Shown here: piece after piece, positions 1 to 7,672 of the stretch
How the letters are laid out: every line of letters starts with the position of its first letter
Numbering within the stretch: position 1 is the first letter of the stretch
From: Bradyrhizobium sp. SZCCT0231
GTDB taxonomy: Bacteria; Pseudomonadota; Alphaproteobacteria; Rhizobiales; Xanthobacteraceae
Assembly: GCF_018130245.1 (NCBI RefSeq)
Contig: NZ_JAFCKP010000001.1
Location: forward strand, 1,426,001-1,490,000
DNA: 64,000 nucleotides
Reading direction: 5' to 3'
Notes under the pieces: model-generated
Told to the model about the DNA's origin: nothing
The model's database searches: none
What the model saw: only the letters and a program-made list of their open reading frames with translations
Made by a program: the position numbers and the translations under genes

Positions 1-228
1 CACGGCATCTATGCGCCCAAGGGCACACCGCCGGCGGTCGTTCAGAAGCTGACGGCGGCGCTGCAGACCGCGCTCAAGGATCCCGCGCTGATTGCCCGGT
101 TCAACGACATCAACACCGAGCCGGTCCCGCAGGACAAGGCGACGCCCGAGGCGCTGGGCACGATGCTGACGAGTGAGATCGACCGCTGGGCACCGATCAT
201 CAAGGCGGCCGGGCAATACGCGGACTGA
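1..228 (+). CDS. Tripartite tricarboxylate transporter substrate-binding protein (Bug/TctC family), 3' end only
   Basis: Only the last 75 codons are inside the window; the frame is open from base 1 and ends in TGA at 226-228. The visible part begins HGIYAPKGTPPAVVQKL and ends WAPIIKAAGQYAD. The APKGTP...VVxKL segment followed by a terminal helix carrying W-x-P-I-I-K-A-A-G is the usual C-terminus of Bug/TctC periplasmic solute-binding proteins, which capture carboxylates for tripartite uptake systems. The N-terminal signal peptide and binding loops are off the window, so the ligand cannot be judged. Confidence 0.8.
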   Translation, partial: HGIYAPKGTPPAVVQKLTAALQTALKDPALIARFNDINTEPVPQDKATPEALGTMLTSEIDRWAPIIKAAGQYAD

Positions 229-306
229 GTCGTCCCGGCCTCATTGCCATGCGAAGGGATGCCGATTGAGCGGGCAAAGAGCAGCTCGCTCAATGGCTAA
301 TCCATG

Positions 307-354
307 GGTATTATAATGCCGGTACTGTGCATGGGGTTGTTTTGCGCGTTTTGA
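307..354 (+). repeat. Dispersed 48-bp element, copy 1, containing a 12-codon micro-ORF
   Basis: The 48 bases match 47785-47832 at roughly four bases in five, including an uninterrupted TGCATGGGGTTGTTTT block. Both copies lie 22-39 bases beyond the stop codon of a minus-strand gene and point toward it. A micro-ORF ATG (316) to TGA (354) reads MPVLCMGLFCAF. The second copy keeps the frame (see the finding). The sequence TATAAT occurs at the left end. No hairpin or Shine-Dalgarno sequence is visible. Function unknown. Confidence 0.6.
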
Positions 355-376
355 TGGGGGCCTTGCGGTTGCGGCG

Positions 377-2236
377 CTACCCCGCCGCCTCATCGAACTG
401 CGTGCTCGCCTCCAGCCATTGCTCCTCCGCGCGCACCAGCGCGTCGGCGGCATTGGCGCGCGCTTTCGACAATTGCGCGGCCTGCTTGGGATCGCGCGCA
501 AAAATGTCGGGCAGGGCGAGCGCGGTGTCGATCTTGGCGATGATCTCGCTGACGCGGGCGATCTCGGCTTCGGCTTCCGCGATGCGCTTCTTCAGCGAGC
601 CGCGATTGTCCGCTCTTGGACGTTGCGGCTTCTCGCTCGGCACATTGCGCTCGCGCGGGGCTTCCGCGTTGCGCGCGGACAGCACCAGGCGGCGGTACTC
701 GTCGAGATCGCCGTCGTAATTGGTCACGGTGCGGTCGGCGACGATCCAGAGCCGCTCGGCGCAAGCCTCGATCAGGTAACGGTCGTGCGAGACCATGATC
801 ACGGCGCCGGGAAACTCGTTGATCGCTTCCGCAAGGGCGGCGCGGCTGTCGATGTCGAGATGGTTGGTGGGCTCGTCCAGGATGATCATGTTGGGGCCGA
901 AGAAAGTCGCTAGCCCCAGCAGCAGCCGCGCCTTCTCGCCGCCGGACAATTTGCCGGCCTTGGTGTCGGCGGCCTTGCCGGAGAAGCCGATCGCGCCGGC
1001 GCGCGCCCGCACCCTGGCTTCGGGCGCGTCGCCCATCAGCTTGCGGACGTGGTCGTAGGCGGAGGCGTCCTCGTTGAGCTCGTCGAGCTGGTGCTGCGCG
1101 AAATAGGCGATCGACAGCTTGTCGGCGCGCGTCACCTTGCCCGAGAACGGCGCAAGACGTCCCGCGAGCAGTTTCACCAGTGTCGATTTGCCGTTGCCGT
1201 TGGCGCCTAGCAACGCGATGCGGTCGTCATTGTCGATGCGCAGGGTGACGCGGCTCAGCACGGGGCTGGCCGGATCGTAGCCGACCGAGGCGTTGTCGAC
1301 GGCGATGATCGGCGGCGACAGGATCTTCTCCGGCGCGGGAAAGCTGATCTCGCGCACGTCCTCGGTGACCAGCGCCGTGATCGGCTTCAACCGCTCCAGC
1401 ATCTTCACGCGAGACTGCGCCTGGCGCGCCTTGGAGGCCTTGGCCTTGAAGCGGTCGACGAAGGCCTGCAGGCGCGCACGTTCGGCCTCCTGGCGCTTGA
1501 GCTGCTTGGCATCGAGCAATTCGCGCGCGGCGCGCTGCTCCTCGAACGAGGAGTAGGTGCCCTTGTAGAGCGTAAGCTTGCCGCGCTCCAGATGCAGGAT
1601 CTGGTCGACCGAGCTTTCCAGGAGGTCGCGGTCGTGGCTGATCACGATCACCGTGCGCGGATAATGCGCGAGGTGATCCTCCAGCCACAGCGTGCCTTCG
1701 AGGTCGAGATAGTTGGTGGGCTCGTCGAGCAGCAGAAGGTCGGGGGCCGCGAACAGCGTCGCGGCGAGCGCGACGCGCATGCGCCAGCCGCCGGAGAACT
1801 CGGCGCAGGGGCGGAGCTGATCGGCGGCGGAAAAGCCGAGGCCGGAGAGGATCGCGGCGGCACGGCTCGGCGCCGAATGTGCGTCGATGTCGACCAGCCG
1901 GGTCTGGATCTCGGCGATCCGGTGCGGATCGGTCGCGTGCTCGGCCTCAGTGAGCAGCGCGTCGCGTTCGAGGTCGGCCTTGAGCACGACCGAGATCAGG
2001 CTTTCGGGGCCGTTCGGCGCTTCCTGCGCCAGGCTGCCGATGCGCCAGCGCGGCGGCAGGGTCACCGAACCGTGCTCGGCCGCGAGCTCGCCGCGGATCA
2101 CCTTGAACAGGGTCGACTTGCCGGTGCCGTTGCGCCCGACCAGGCCGACGCGTGATCCCGGCGTGATCTGCACGGAACTCTGGTCGATCAACAGGCGTCC
2201 GGCGAGGCGGATGGAGAGGTCGGTGATGGAGAGCAT
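377..2236 (-). CDS. ABC-F family ATP-binding protein (translation factor type)
   Basis: A soluble protein of 619 residues with two ABC ATPase domains and no membrane segments, the layout of ABC-F proteins that act on ribosomes rather than transport. Domain 1 has Walker A GRNGTGKS at residues 34-41, signature FSGGWRM at 147-153 and Walker B LLLLDEP at 167-173. Domain 2 has GANGNGKST and LSGGEKARL. Between them lies the charged P-site tether region, rich in K, R and A. The C-terminal 90 residues form a charged coiled-coil-like tail, as in Uup-type members. It is convergent with the TctC gene. Which ABC-F subfamily it belongs to cannot be fixed by eye. Confidence 0.9.
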   Translation of the reverse strand: MLSITDLSIRLAGRLLIDQSSVQITPGSRVGLVGRNGTGKSTLFKVIRGELAAEHGSVTLPPRWRIGSLAQEAPNGPESLISVVLKADLERDALLTEAEHATDPHRIAEIQTRLVDIDAHSAPSRAAAILSGLGFSAADQLRPCAEFSGGWRMRVALAATLFAAPDLLLLDEPTNYLDLEGTLWLEDHLAHYPRTVIVISHDRDLLESSVDQILHLERGKLTLYKGTYSSFEEQRAARELLDAKQLKRQEAERARLQAFVDRFKAKASKARQAQSRVKMLERLKPITALVTEDVREISFPAPEKILSPPIIAVDNASVGYDPASPVLSRVTLRIDNDDRIALLGANGNGKSTLVKLLAGRLAPFSGKVTRADKLSIAYFAQHQLDELNEDASAYDHVRKLMGDAPEARVRARAGAIGFSGKAADTKAGKLSGGEKARLLLGLATFFGPNMIILDEPTNHLDIDSRAALAEAINEFPGAVIMVSHDRYLIEACAERLWIVADRTVTNYDGDLDEYRRLVLSARNAEAPRERNVPSEKPQRPRADNRGSLKKRIAEAEAEIARVSEIIAKIDTALALPDIFARDPKQAAQLSKARANAADALVRAEEQWLEASTQFDEAAG

Positions 2237-2294
2237 GCGGCCTTGTCACCGCAAGGCGCGCCGAACGCAACCCGTTTTTCCGTCAGATTATTGT

Positions 2295-2395
2295 TTGAGC
2301 ATGATCTCCGCGCAAACGCGTTCTGCGTTTGTCGCGCCGGAAAACCGCTTCGCACTTTGCGCTGGCGCGGCCCTTCGGGTCCGGATCATGCTCAA
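2295..2395. repeat. 101-bp long-armed palindromic repeat (REP-like)
   Basis: Terminal arms TTGAGCATGATC (2295-2306) and GATCATGCTCAA (2384-2395) are perfect inverted repeats. The interior also folds, for example around the GCGCAAACGCG and CGTTTGTCGCGC segments. It lies between the ABC-F gene and the small minus-strand gene. Its right arm supplies the TGA stop codon of that gene, so the element borders coding sequence directly. The sequence type (GCATGATC arms around CGGAAAACCGCTTCGCAC) resembles intergenic palindromes common in Bradyrhizobium. Confidence 0.75.
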
Positions 2396-2565
2396 TGCGG
2401 TTCGTGCTCGCGCTGCCTCAATTCATTGAGGAGCTGCTCGAGATATGCCGGGAGGCGAGGTTCGGGCCGGAGGCTCTGCTGGAGCCGCTCGCCTATGGCG
2501 TCGCAAATCGAGCGGCTGGTGCGCCGGTCAATCTGTTCGCTGTCATCGGCAAAAGGCCCAGCCAT
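2392..2565 (-). CDS. Small NepR-like protein (possible anti-sigma factor)
   Basis: 57 residues from an ATG at 2565, which has GGAA about 10 bases upstream. A longer in-frame start at 2610 has no ribosome site. The core AIGERLQQSL...LPAYLEQLLNEL resembles the NepR pattern (IG-x2-LR ... EP-x-P-x2-hhxLhxxL), a short two-helix protein that sequesters the general-stress sigma factor EcfG in alphaproteobacteria. No phyR, ecfG or histidine kinase gene is nearby, so if the similarity is real this would be an orphan paralogue. The stop codon lies in the arm of the neighbouring palindrome. The family call is tentative; that it is a gene is moderately sure. Confidence 0.45.
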   Translation of the reverse strand: MAGPFADDSEQIDRRTSRSICDAIGERLQQSLRPEPRLPAYLEQLLNELRQREHEPH

Positions 2566-2696
2566 CGCAAAGTTCCGTGTTTTCAAAGCAAGCACACGGT
2601 ACCAAGTCATTGCCGACCAAATGGTTTCGCTGACCGTGGGGAATGCGGGGCATTCTCGTAAGAATTGTATGAACCAAGCCTTATCCGCTCAAGGCA

Positions 2697-2725
2697 AAGC
2701 CCCGGCGAGGGGAGCGCCGGGGCTT
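2697..2725 (-). terminator. Rho-independent terminator-like hairpin
   Basis: A perfect 11-bp stem AAGCCCCGGCG / CGCCGGGGCTT encloses a 7-base loop. On the minus strand it follows the stop of the gene at 2779-3030 by about 50 bases and is followed by TGCCTT, so the T-run is weak. It may end transcription from both directions. Confidence 0.65.
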
Positions 2726-2778
2726 CTCTTGGAAGGTACCTGGGGGGCGTAGGTACCCTCATGAAGGTGCTGACGGGC

Positions 2779-3030
2779 TCAGTAGCAGCGGTTGATCAGC
2801 CGCCAGCGGGGTCCCCAGGGGGTCGGGACCAGCCGGCGCACATAGCAGCCGCCATAACCGTAGGAGACGGGGGCATAGAAGCGCGGGCCACCCCAGCCGT
2901 AGCCGTGGCGCCAGCCGCCGCCGTGCCAGCCCGGGCCGCCGCCATGCCAATGGGCGGATGCAGAGGTCGGCGCCAGCGCGGCACCCAGCGCGACCGCAGC
3001 GACAGCGGCAAGCGAAAGTTTCCTCAACAT
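2779..3030 (-). CDS. Small secreted Gly/His/Trp-rich protein
   Basis: 83 residues. A clear Sec signal peptide (MLRKLSLAAVAAVALGAALA, cleavage near SASA-HW) leads a mature part of about 55 residues rich in Gly, Trp, His and Tyr (HWHGGGPGWHGGGWRHGYGWGG). Two Cys follow in the tail (GGCYVRR and NRCY), which could form one disulphide. Such short glycine-rich exported proteins are frequent in Bradyrhizobium and have no established role; the His-rich stretch could bind metal, which is inference. A terminator-like hairpin follows it. Confidence 0.75.
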   Translation of the reverse strand: MLRKLSLAAVAAVALGAALAPTSASAHWHGGGPGWHGGGWRHGYGWGGPRFYAPVSYGYGGCYVRRLVPTPWGPRWRLINRCY

Positions 3031-3342
3031 GGTGAACTCCTCAAAACTGCCGGCGCGGGGTGATCCGCGTCGATGGAAAGGCCGCCGAAACGGTCCGCCT
3101 GATGATCAGGCTTCGGTTTCGATGGACCCGAGCTTATGCCGGCGAAGCTGAACCGAACCCTGACGGCGGTTTCAGATTGGGTTCATCTGGGTGAAATTGT
3201 TGTCATCCAAGCTGAAACCGGCGGCCCGTCCCTGCGGCGAAGCGCCTGTGCGGCCGTTTCGGCGGTCGCTTGCCGTCCGGCAAAGGCGCCGATATAAGCC
3301 CCGCAACTCCGAACCACCGCTTTCTTCCCCAAGGACAAGATT
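3031..3342. other. Intergenic region between the secreted protein gene and ndk
   Basis: 312 bases separating two divergent genes, so it must carry both promoters. A spaced inverted repeat GGTTTCAG (3168-3175) / CTGAAACC (3212-3219) is present, with 36 bases between the arms. I see no convincing -35/-10 pair and no small coding frame. Confidence 0.4.
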
Positions 3343-3765
3343 ATGGCCATCGAACGCACTTTCTCGATCATCAAGCCCGACGCGACCGAGCGTAACCTGA
3401 CCGGCGCGGTCAATGCCGTGATCGAGAAGGCGGGCCTGCGCATCGTCGCGCAGAAGCGCATCCGCATGACCAGGGAGCAGGCCGAGACCTTCTATGCCGT
3501 CCACCAGGCGCGCCCGTTCTTCGGCGAGCTCGTGGAGTTCATGACCTCCGGTCCGGTCGTGGTTCAGGTTCTCGAAGGCGAGGGCGCGATCGCCAAGTAC
3601 CGCGAGGTGATGGGCGCGACCGATCCGGCCAAGGCCGCCGATGGCACGGTGCGCAAGCTCTACGCCAAGTCGATCGGCGAGAATTCGGTGCACGGTTCGG
3701 ATGCGCCGGAGACCGCCGCGATCGAGATCGCGCAGTTCTTCTCGGGCAACGAGATCGTCGGCTGA
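3343..3765 (+). CDS. ndk: Nucleoside diphosphate kinase
   Basis: 140 residues, the standard length. The enzyme transfers the terminal phosphate of ATP to other (d)NDPs through a phosphohistidine, keeping NTP pools balanced in the cytoplasm. Visible features: N-terminal [11 protein letters not shown] with the conserved K11, and the active-site signature NSVHGSD with the catalytic His at 117. The adjoining [11 protein letters not shown] tail is typical. The start ATG follows an AAGGACAAGATT leader. It is followed by the TerC-family gene 44 bases later on the same strand; they may be co-transcribed. Confidence 0.97.
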   Translation: MAIERTFSIIKPDATERNLTGAVNAVIEKAGLRIVAQKRIRMTREQAETFYAVHQARPFFGELVEFMTSGPVVVQVLEGEGAIAKYREVMGATDPAKAADGTVRKLYAKSIGENSVHGSDAPETAAIEIAQFFSGNEIVG

Positions 3766-3809
3766 TCAATCAGCCGACAGGTTAGGGACGACGAGCGAAA
3801 GGACTCATT

Positions 3810-4670
3810 GTGGACTGGCTCTGGCTGATCTTCGATCCCGCTACGATCGGGGCATTCTTCACCCAGTTTCGCAACGAGATGGCCGAACCGACCTTCTGGA
3901 TTGCGGTCGGCAAGATCATCTGGATCAACATCCTGCTCTCCGGCGACAACGCGCTGGTGATTGCGCTCGCCTGCCGCGGTCTCTCGCCGCGCCACCGGCT
4001 CTGGGGCATGATCTTCGGCGCCGGCGCTGCAGTGATGCTGCGAATCATCTTCACCGGCATCGTCGCCACCCTGATGGGGCTGCCGTACCTCAAGCTCATC
4101 GGCGGTCTGGCGCTGATCGTGATCGCGGCCAAGCTGCTGGTGCCGGAAAACGATGAGGAGGACGACGTCGAATCAGCCTCGCATCTGTGGCACGCCATCC
4201 AGATCGTCGTGGTCGCCGACATCGTCATGAGTCTCGACAACGTCATTGCGGTCGCCGCCGCGGCCAATGGCAGCGTGCCGCTCCTGATCCTCGGCCTCGC
4301 CATCAGCGTGCCGCTGATCGTCGCCGGCGCCGCGCTGATCATGGCGCTGCTCGCAAAGCTGCCGGTCCTGGTCTGGGCTGGCGCTGCGCTGCTCGGCTGG
4401 GTCGCGGGCGAGGTGATCGCGACCGACCCGGGCGTCGCGCCGAAGCTGCACACGCTGCTCGACGGCCCGCTGGGCACCTCGCTGGACAGCATGCTCGGCG
4501 CGCTGCGCATCCCGCCGCAGTTCGGACATGGCGGGGCAGGCGGCGAATATCTCTGTGCCGTGCTCGGTGTCGTGGTCGTGCTGGTGGTCGGCTACATCTG
4601 GCGCCGACGCAGCCTGACCCAGGCAGCGCTCGAATCCTCCGAGCGCCACGCCAAGGCCTCCGCGGAGTGA
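3810..4670 (+). CDS. TerC/YjbE family integral membrane protein
   Basis: 286 residues from a GTG start preceded by GAAAGGA. Several hydrophobic segments are visible. The two family hallmarks, each with an acidic residue inside a membrane helix, are NILLSGDNALVIALACRG near residue 45 and DIVMSLDNVIAVAAAANG near residue 140. An acidic cytoplasmic stretch (ENDEEDDVES) lies between them. TerC-type proteins are linked to tellurite resistance and, for YkoY/YceF/Alx relatives, to manganese export; the substrate here is not shown by sequence. The C-terminus (about 60 residues) extends past the core domain and ends in a last membrane helix. Confidence 0.88.
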   Translation: MDWLWLIFDPATIGAFFTQFRNEMAEPTFWIAVGKIIWINILLSGDNALVIALACRGLSPRHRLWGMIFGAGAAVMLRIIFTGIVATLMGLPYLKLIGGLALIVIAAKLLVPENDEEDDVESASHLWHAIQIVVVADIVMSLDNVIAVAAAANGSVPLLILGLAISVPLIVAGAALIMALLAKLPVLVWAGAALLGWVAGEVIATDPGVAPKLHTLLDGPLGTSLDSMLGALRIPPQFGHGGAGGEYLCAVLGVVVVLVVGYIWRRRSLTQAALESSERHAKASAE

Positions 4671-5017
4671 CGCTGCGGCTCTGATCGGCGCGGCCTTCCT
4701 CTCCAGCGATGAGAGGCGACCACATCACCGAGACGCGTGCCGCGTCGGCAGGACGCGAGCGATCACCGGCCACAGGTTCGGCGCAGGCGCCCGAATCTCT
4801 CCATCATTGCGTTCGTATGACCGGCGTGCATCGCGCTTCGCGGGAGCTCGCGTCGTGCGCGCGGACGTTGCGTGGAGAGTCGTCCTGCGCAACCCTCACG
4901 CGATTTAGATCTTGTCTTATTATAAACTACTGAAATTCAAGGGTACTTTCGTTGACTCGATGAAGGTTCCCACGGCACCTCGCCCCGACGTTCATGTTCA
5001 TGAAATCGGAAGGTGCG
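4671..5017 (+). other. Upstream region of the TonB receptor gene
   Basis: 347 bases without a convincing gene. Base composition drops to AT-rich around 4900-4960, as expected for a promoter. That part holds the iron-box-like site at 4904-4920 and a TATAAA stretch just after it. The ribosome site of the receptor gene (GGAAGG, 5008-5013) is at the right end. Confidence 0.5.
4904..4920 (+). promoter_or_regulatory. Candidate Irr/ICE-type iron-control box
   Basis: TTTAGA-N5-TCTTAT matches the rhizobial iron control element core (TTTAGA-N5-TCTAAA) at 10 of 12 positions. It sits about 100 bases before the start of a siderophore receptor gene, immediately left of a TATAAA stretch. Iron-responsive control of such receptors by Irr or RirA/Fur is established in rhizobia; this particular site is inference from pattern and place. 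Confidence 0.4.
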
Positions 5018-7354
5018 ATGTCGTCGAAAGTGCTTTGTCGTCCTGTTGCTGTTGTTGCCGCTCGCATCAAGACGCTTCTGACGTGCGCCAGCCCGAGAGC
5101 CTTCGCGGTTTCCGTGGTCTCCATTGCCTTGTGCAGCGACGGCGTCCTGCACGGCACCAGCGCGCAGAGCGCCGCGCCCGAGGCGGCGGGGGGAAGCACG
5201 TTGCCGGCGGTGACCGTCACCGCAGACGCGCCGAAGCCGCGCGTGCGTCCACGGGCCAATCCAGCCAGGAGTGCGGGCCGCGGCGCGCCTGCGAATGATC
5301 GGGCCAAGCTGCAGGCGGAAGCGACTCCGACGGTTGCGAGGCCCGGCGCACTGCCGCCGACCTACGCAGGCGGGCAGGTCGCCCGTGGAGGCCAGGTCGG
5401 CCTGCTCGGCAACAAGGATTTCATGGATACGCCGTTCAATATCACGAGCTACACGGCGAAGAAGATCGAAGATCAACAGGCGGTCACCGTCGCCGATGTC
5501 GTCACCAACGATCCCTCGGTCCGCCTGGGGAGCCAACCCGGCGGCATTTTCGATTCTTTCTTCATCCGCGGTTTTCCGATCGGGGAGGGCAATGTCGGAG
5601 AAATCGCCTTCAACGGCGTCTACGGCGTTGCACCGAACTACCGCGTGTTCACCTACTACGTCGAACGCATCGAGATCATCAAGGGCCCGACGGCGCTGCT
5701 CTACGGCATGGCGCCGAACAGCAGTGTCGGCGGCACCATCAACATCGTGCCGAAGCGTGCCGGGGACATCGATCTCACGCGGGTCACGACCGACTACGCG
5801 TCAAACACCCAGCTCGGCACGCATCTCGACGTGAGCCGGCGGTTCGGTGAAAATCGCGAATTCGGCATTCGCGTCAATGGCAGCTATCACAATGGCGATA
5901 CGCCGCTGGATAACCAGACCCGGGAGGCGCATGTCGGCTCCGCGGCGTTCGACTATCGCGGCGAGAAGTTCAGAGCCTCGCTCGACTTCATCGATCAGGA
6001 AGAGAAGTTCGACGCGCCGACGAGGCCGTTCCTGGTCGCAACGGGCGTAGCCGTCCCGACCGCGCCGGTCGGGCGGCGCAACGTCACGCAGGCCTGGGAA
6101 TGGGCCAAGGTCCACGACAACTCGCTGCTGGCGCGCGCCGAATATGATGTAACGGAGTCCGTGACGGTGTTTGCCGACGCCGGCGGCGGTAGGACCCAGG
6201 TCGATCGTCTGTTCGGCACGCCGACGATCCTGAACGGGGCCGGCAACACCACATCGACGCCGGGGCACTTCAAGTTCGACATCGACAGGAACGTGGCCGA
6301 CGCCGGTGTGCGGGCCCGGATCGAGACCGGCGCGATCAGTCATGCCGTGAGCTTCCAGGGGAGCTACTACGCGGATGAGATCTCGCGGGGCTCGGTGAAC
6401 GGCACGGCGGTGTCGTCCAACATCTATGCGCCGATCGCTCGTCCCCAGCAGCTCGTTCCGGCTCCCGCGACCGTGCCGAAGCTGTCGGACACCGAGCTGA
6501 CCGGCCTTGCGCTGGCCGACACCATGTCGGTTTTCCAGGAGCGCCTTCAACTCACCCTCGGCGTCAGGCAACAGGGCGTCAAGTCGAACAACTACAACAC
6601 CACCACGGGAGCCGTGACCTCCGCCTACGACCAGACGGCGTACACGCCGATGGTCGGCGTGGTCGTCAAGCCCTGGAGCCACGTTTCGCTCTACGCCAAC
6701 TACATCGAAGGGCTCAGCAAGGGCGACGTTGCTCCGACGACGGCGAGCAATCAAGGAGAGGTCCTGGCGCCCTATTTCAGCAAGCAGAAGGAAGCCGGCG
6801 TCAAGGTCGATCTCGGCACGCTCGCAACGACGGTCAGCCTGTTCGAGATCACCAAGCCGTCGGGACAGACGGGTGCCGGCAATGTGTTCCGGGCCGACGC
6901 CGAGCAGCGCAATCGCGGCGTGGAGTTCACCGTGTTCGGAGAAGTGCAGCCGGGCATTCGCGTTCTTGGCGGCGTGACGTTGATCGATGCGGAGCTGACG
7001 AAGACGAGCACGTTGACCGAGCTCGGCAAGACGCCGATCGGAGTGCCGGAGGTGCAGGCCAATCTGTCCGCCGAATGGGACACCCCGTTCGCTCCCGGGC
7101 TGACGCTGGTCGCAAACACCATCTATACCGGGCAGCAATATCTAAATCGGGCAAACACGCAGGTCGTTCCCGCCTGGACCAGGCTCGATCTCGGCGCGCG
7201 TTACACCACGCGCATCAACAACCGGCCGGTCACGCTCCGGGCCCTGGTCCAGAACGTGTTCGACACCAATTACTGGGCTGGCGTCGCGGGCTTCTCCGCA
7301 CTGGCGCAAGGCTCGCCGCGAACTGTGCTGTTGTCGATGTCGACGGATTTTTGA
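5018..7354 (+). CDS. TonB-dependent siderophore receptor
   Basis: 778 residues from the ATG at 5018, chosen because GGAAGG precedes it; an ATG 24 bases earlier is in frame but lacks a site. An N-terminal export signal runs to about ...LHGTSAQSAAPEA. A Pro/Arg-rich linker follows, then the plug domain (DTPFNITSYTAKKIEDQQA ... SFFIRGFPIGEG ... RIEIIKGPTALLYGMAP ... GGTINIVPKRA), the classical siderophore-receptor plug signature. A 22-strand barrel follows and ends in the outer-membrane C-terminal Phe (LLSMSTDF). Family: FhuA/FpvA-like receptors for ferric siderophores; the ligand is unknown. No TonB, siderophore synthesis or ABC uptake genes adjoin it. Confidence 0.9.
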   Translation: MSSKVLCRPVAVVAARIKTLLTCASPRAFAVSVVSIALCSDGVLHGTSAQSAAPEAAGGSTLPAVTVTADAPKPRVRPRANPARSAGRGAPANDRAKLQAEATPTVARPGALPPTYAGGQVARGGQVGLLGNKDFMDTPFNITSYTAKKIEDQQAVTVADVVTNDPSVRLGSQPGGIFDSFFIRGFPIGEGNVGEIAFNGVYGVAPNYRVFTYYVERIEIIKGPTALLYGMAPNSSVGGTINIVPKRAGDIDLTRVTTDYASNTQLGTHLDVSRRFGENREFGIRVNGSYHNGDTPLDNQTREAHVGSAAFDYRGEKFRASLDFIDQEEKFDAPTRPFLVATGVAVPTAPVGRRNVTQAWEWAKVHDNSLLARAEYDVTESVTVFADAGGGRTQVDRLFGTPTILNGAGNTTSTPGHFKFDIDRNVADAGVRARIETGAISHAVSFQGSYYADEISRGSVNGTAVSSNIYAPIARPQQLVPAPATVPKLSDTELTGLALADTMSVFQERLQLTLGVRQQGVKSNNYNTTTGAVTSAYDQTAYTPMVGVVVKPWSHVSLYANYIEGLSKGDVAPTTASNQGEVLAPYFSKQKEAGVKVDLGTLATTVSLFEITKPSGQTGAGNVFRADAEQRNRGVEFTVFGEVQPGIRVLGGVTLIDAELTKTSTLTELGKTPIGVPEVQANLSAEWDTPFAPGLTLVANTIYTGQQYLNRANTQVVPAWTRLDLGARYTTRINNRPVTLRALVQNVFDTNYWAGVAGFSALAQGSPRTVLLSMSTDF

Positions 7355-7360
7355 GGTGCT

Positions 7361-7672
7361 TCACTCGATGGTGCCGAATTCCGTCACCGGCGTGCTCCAA
7401 TAGACGAGCTTGGTTCCGGCAAATGAGATCCGCAGCCGGTCGAGCAAGCTGTCGGCATCGCTCCTCGCCAGGATCATCTGCACCGCCGTCTGATCGGCGT
7501 GCCCCTTGACGCGCTCGGCGGCCGTCTGCAATCGAACTTCGGCGCCGTGACCGGCTCCGTGCGATGCGGTGAATCCCGAAACGAGGTCGGTCTGTTCGGC
7601 GAGATAGTCGAACACCTCCTCGCGGAGCTGACGCGGCACGATCAGCGTGAGACAGACCGGCTGATCGGTCAT
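7361..7672 (-). CDS. DUF3240 family protein, last gene of the metal RND operon
   Basis: 103 residues. Its ATG overlaps the TGA of the RND pump gene (ATGA, 7669-7672), so the two are translationally coupled. DUF3240 proteins are small cytoplasmic ferredoxin-like-fold proteins found directly behind czcA/cusA-type genes. The sequence TLIVPRQLREEVFDYLAEQ ... GFTASHGAGHG ... VQMILARSDADSLLDRLR shows the PII-like alternation of strands and helices. A sensing or regulatory role is suggested by the fold but is not established. Two His in SHGAGHG could contact metal. Confidence 0.8.
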   Translation of the reverse strand: MTDQPVCLTLIVPRQLREEVFDYLAEQTDLVSGFTASHGAGHGAEVRLQTAAERVKGHADQTAVQMILARSDADSLLDRLRISFAGTKLVYWSTPVTEFGTIE

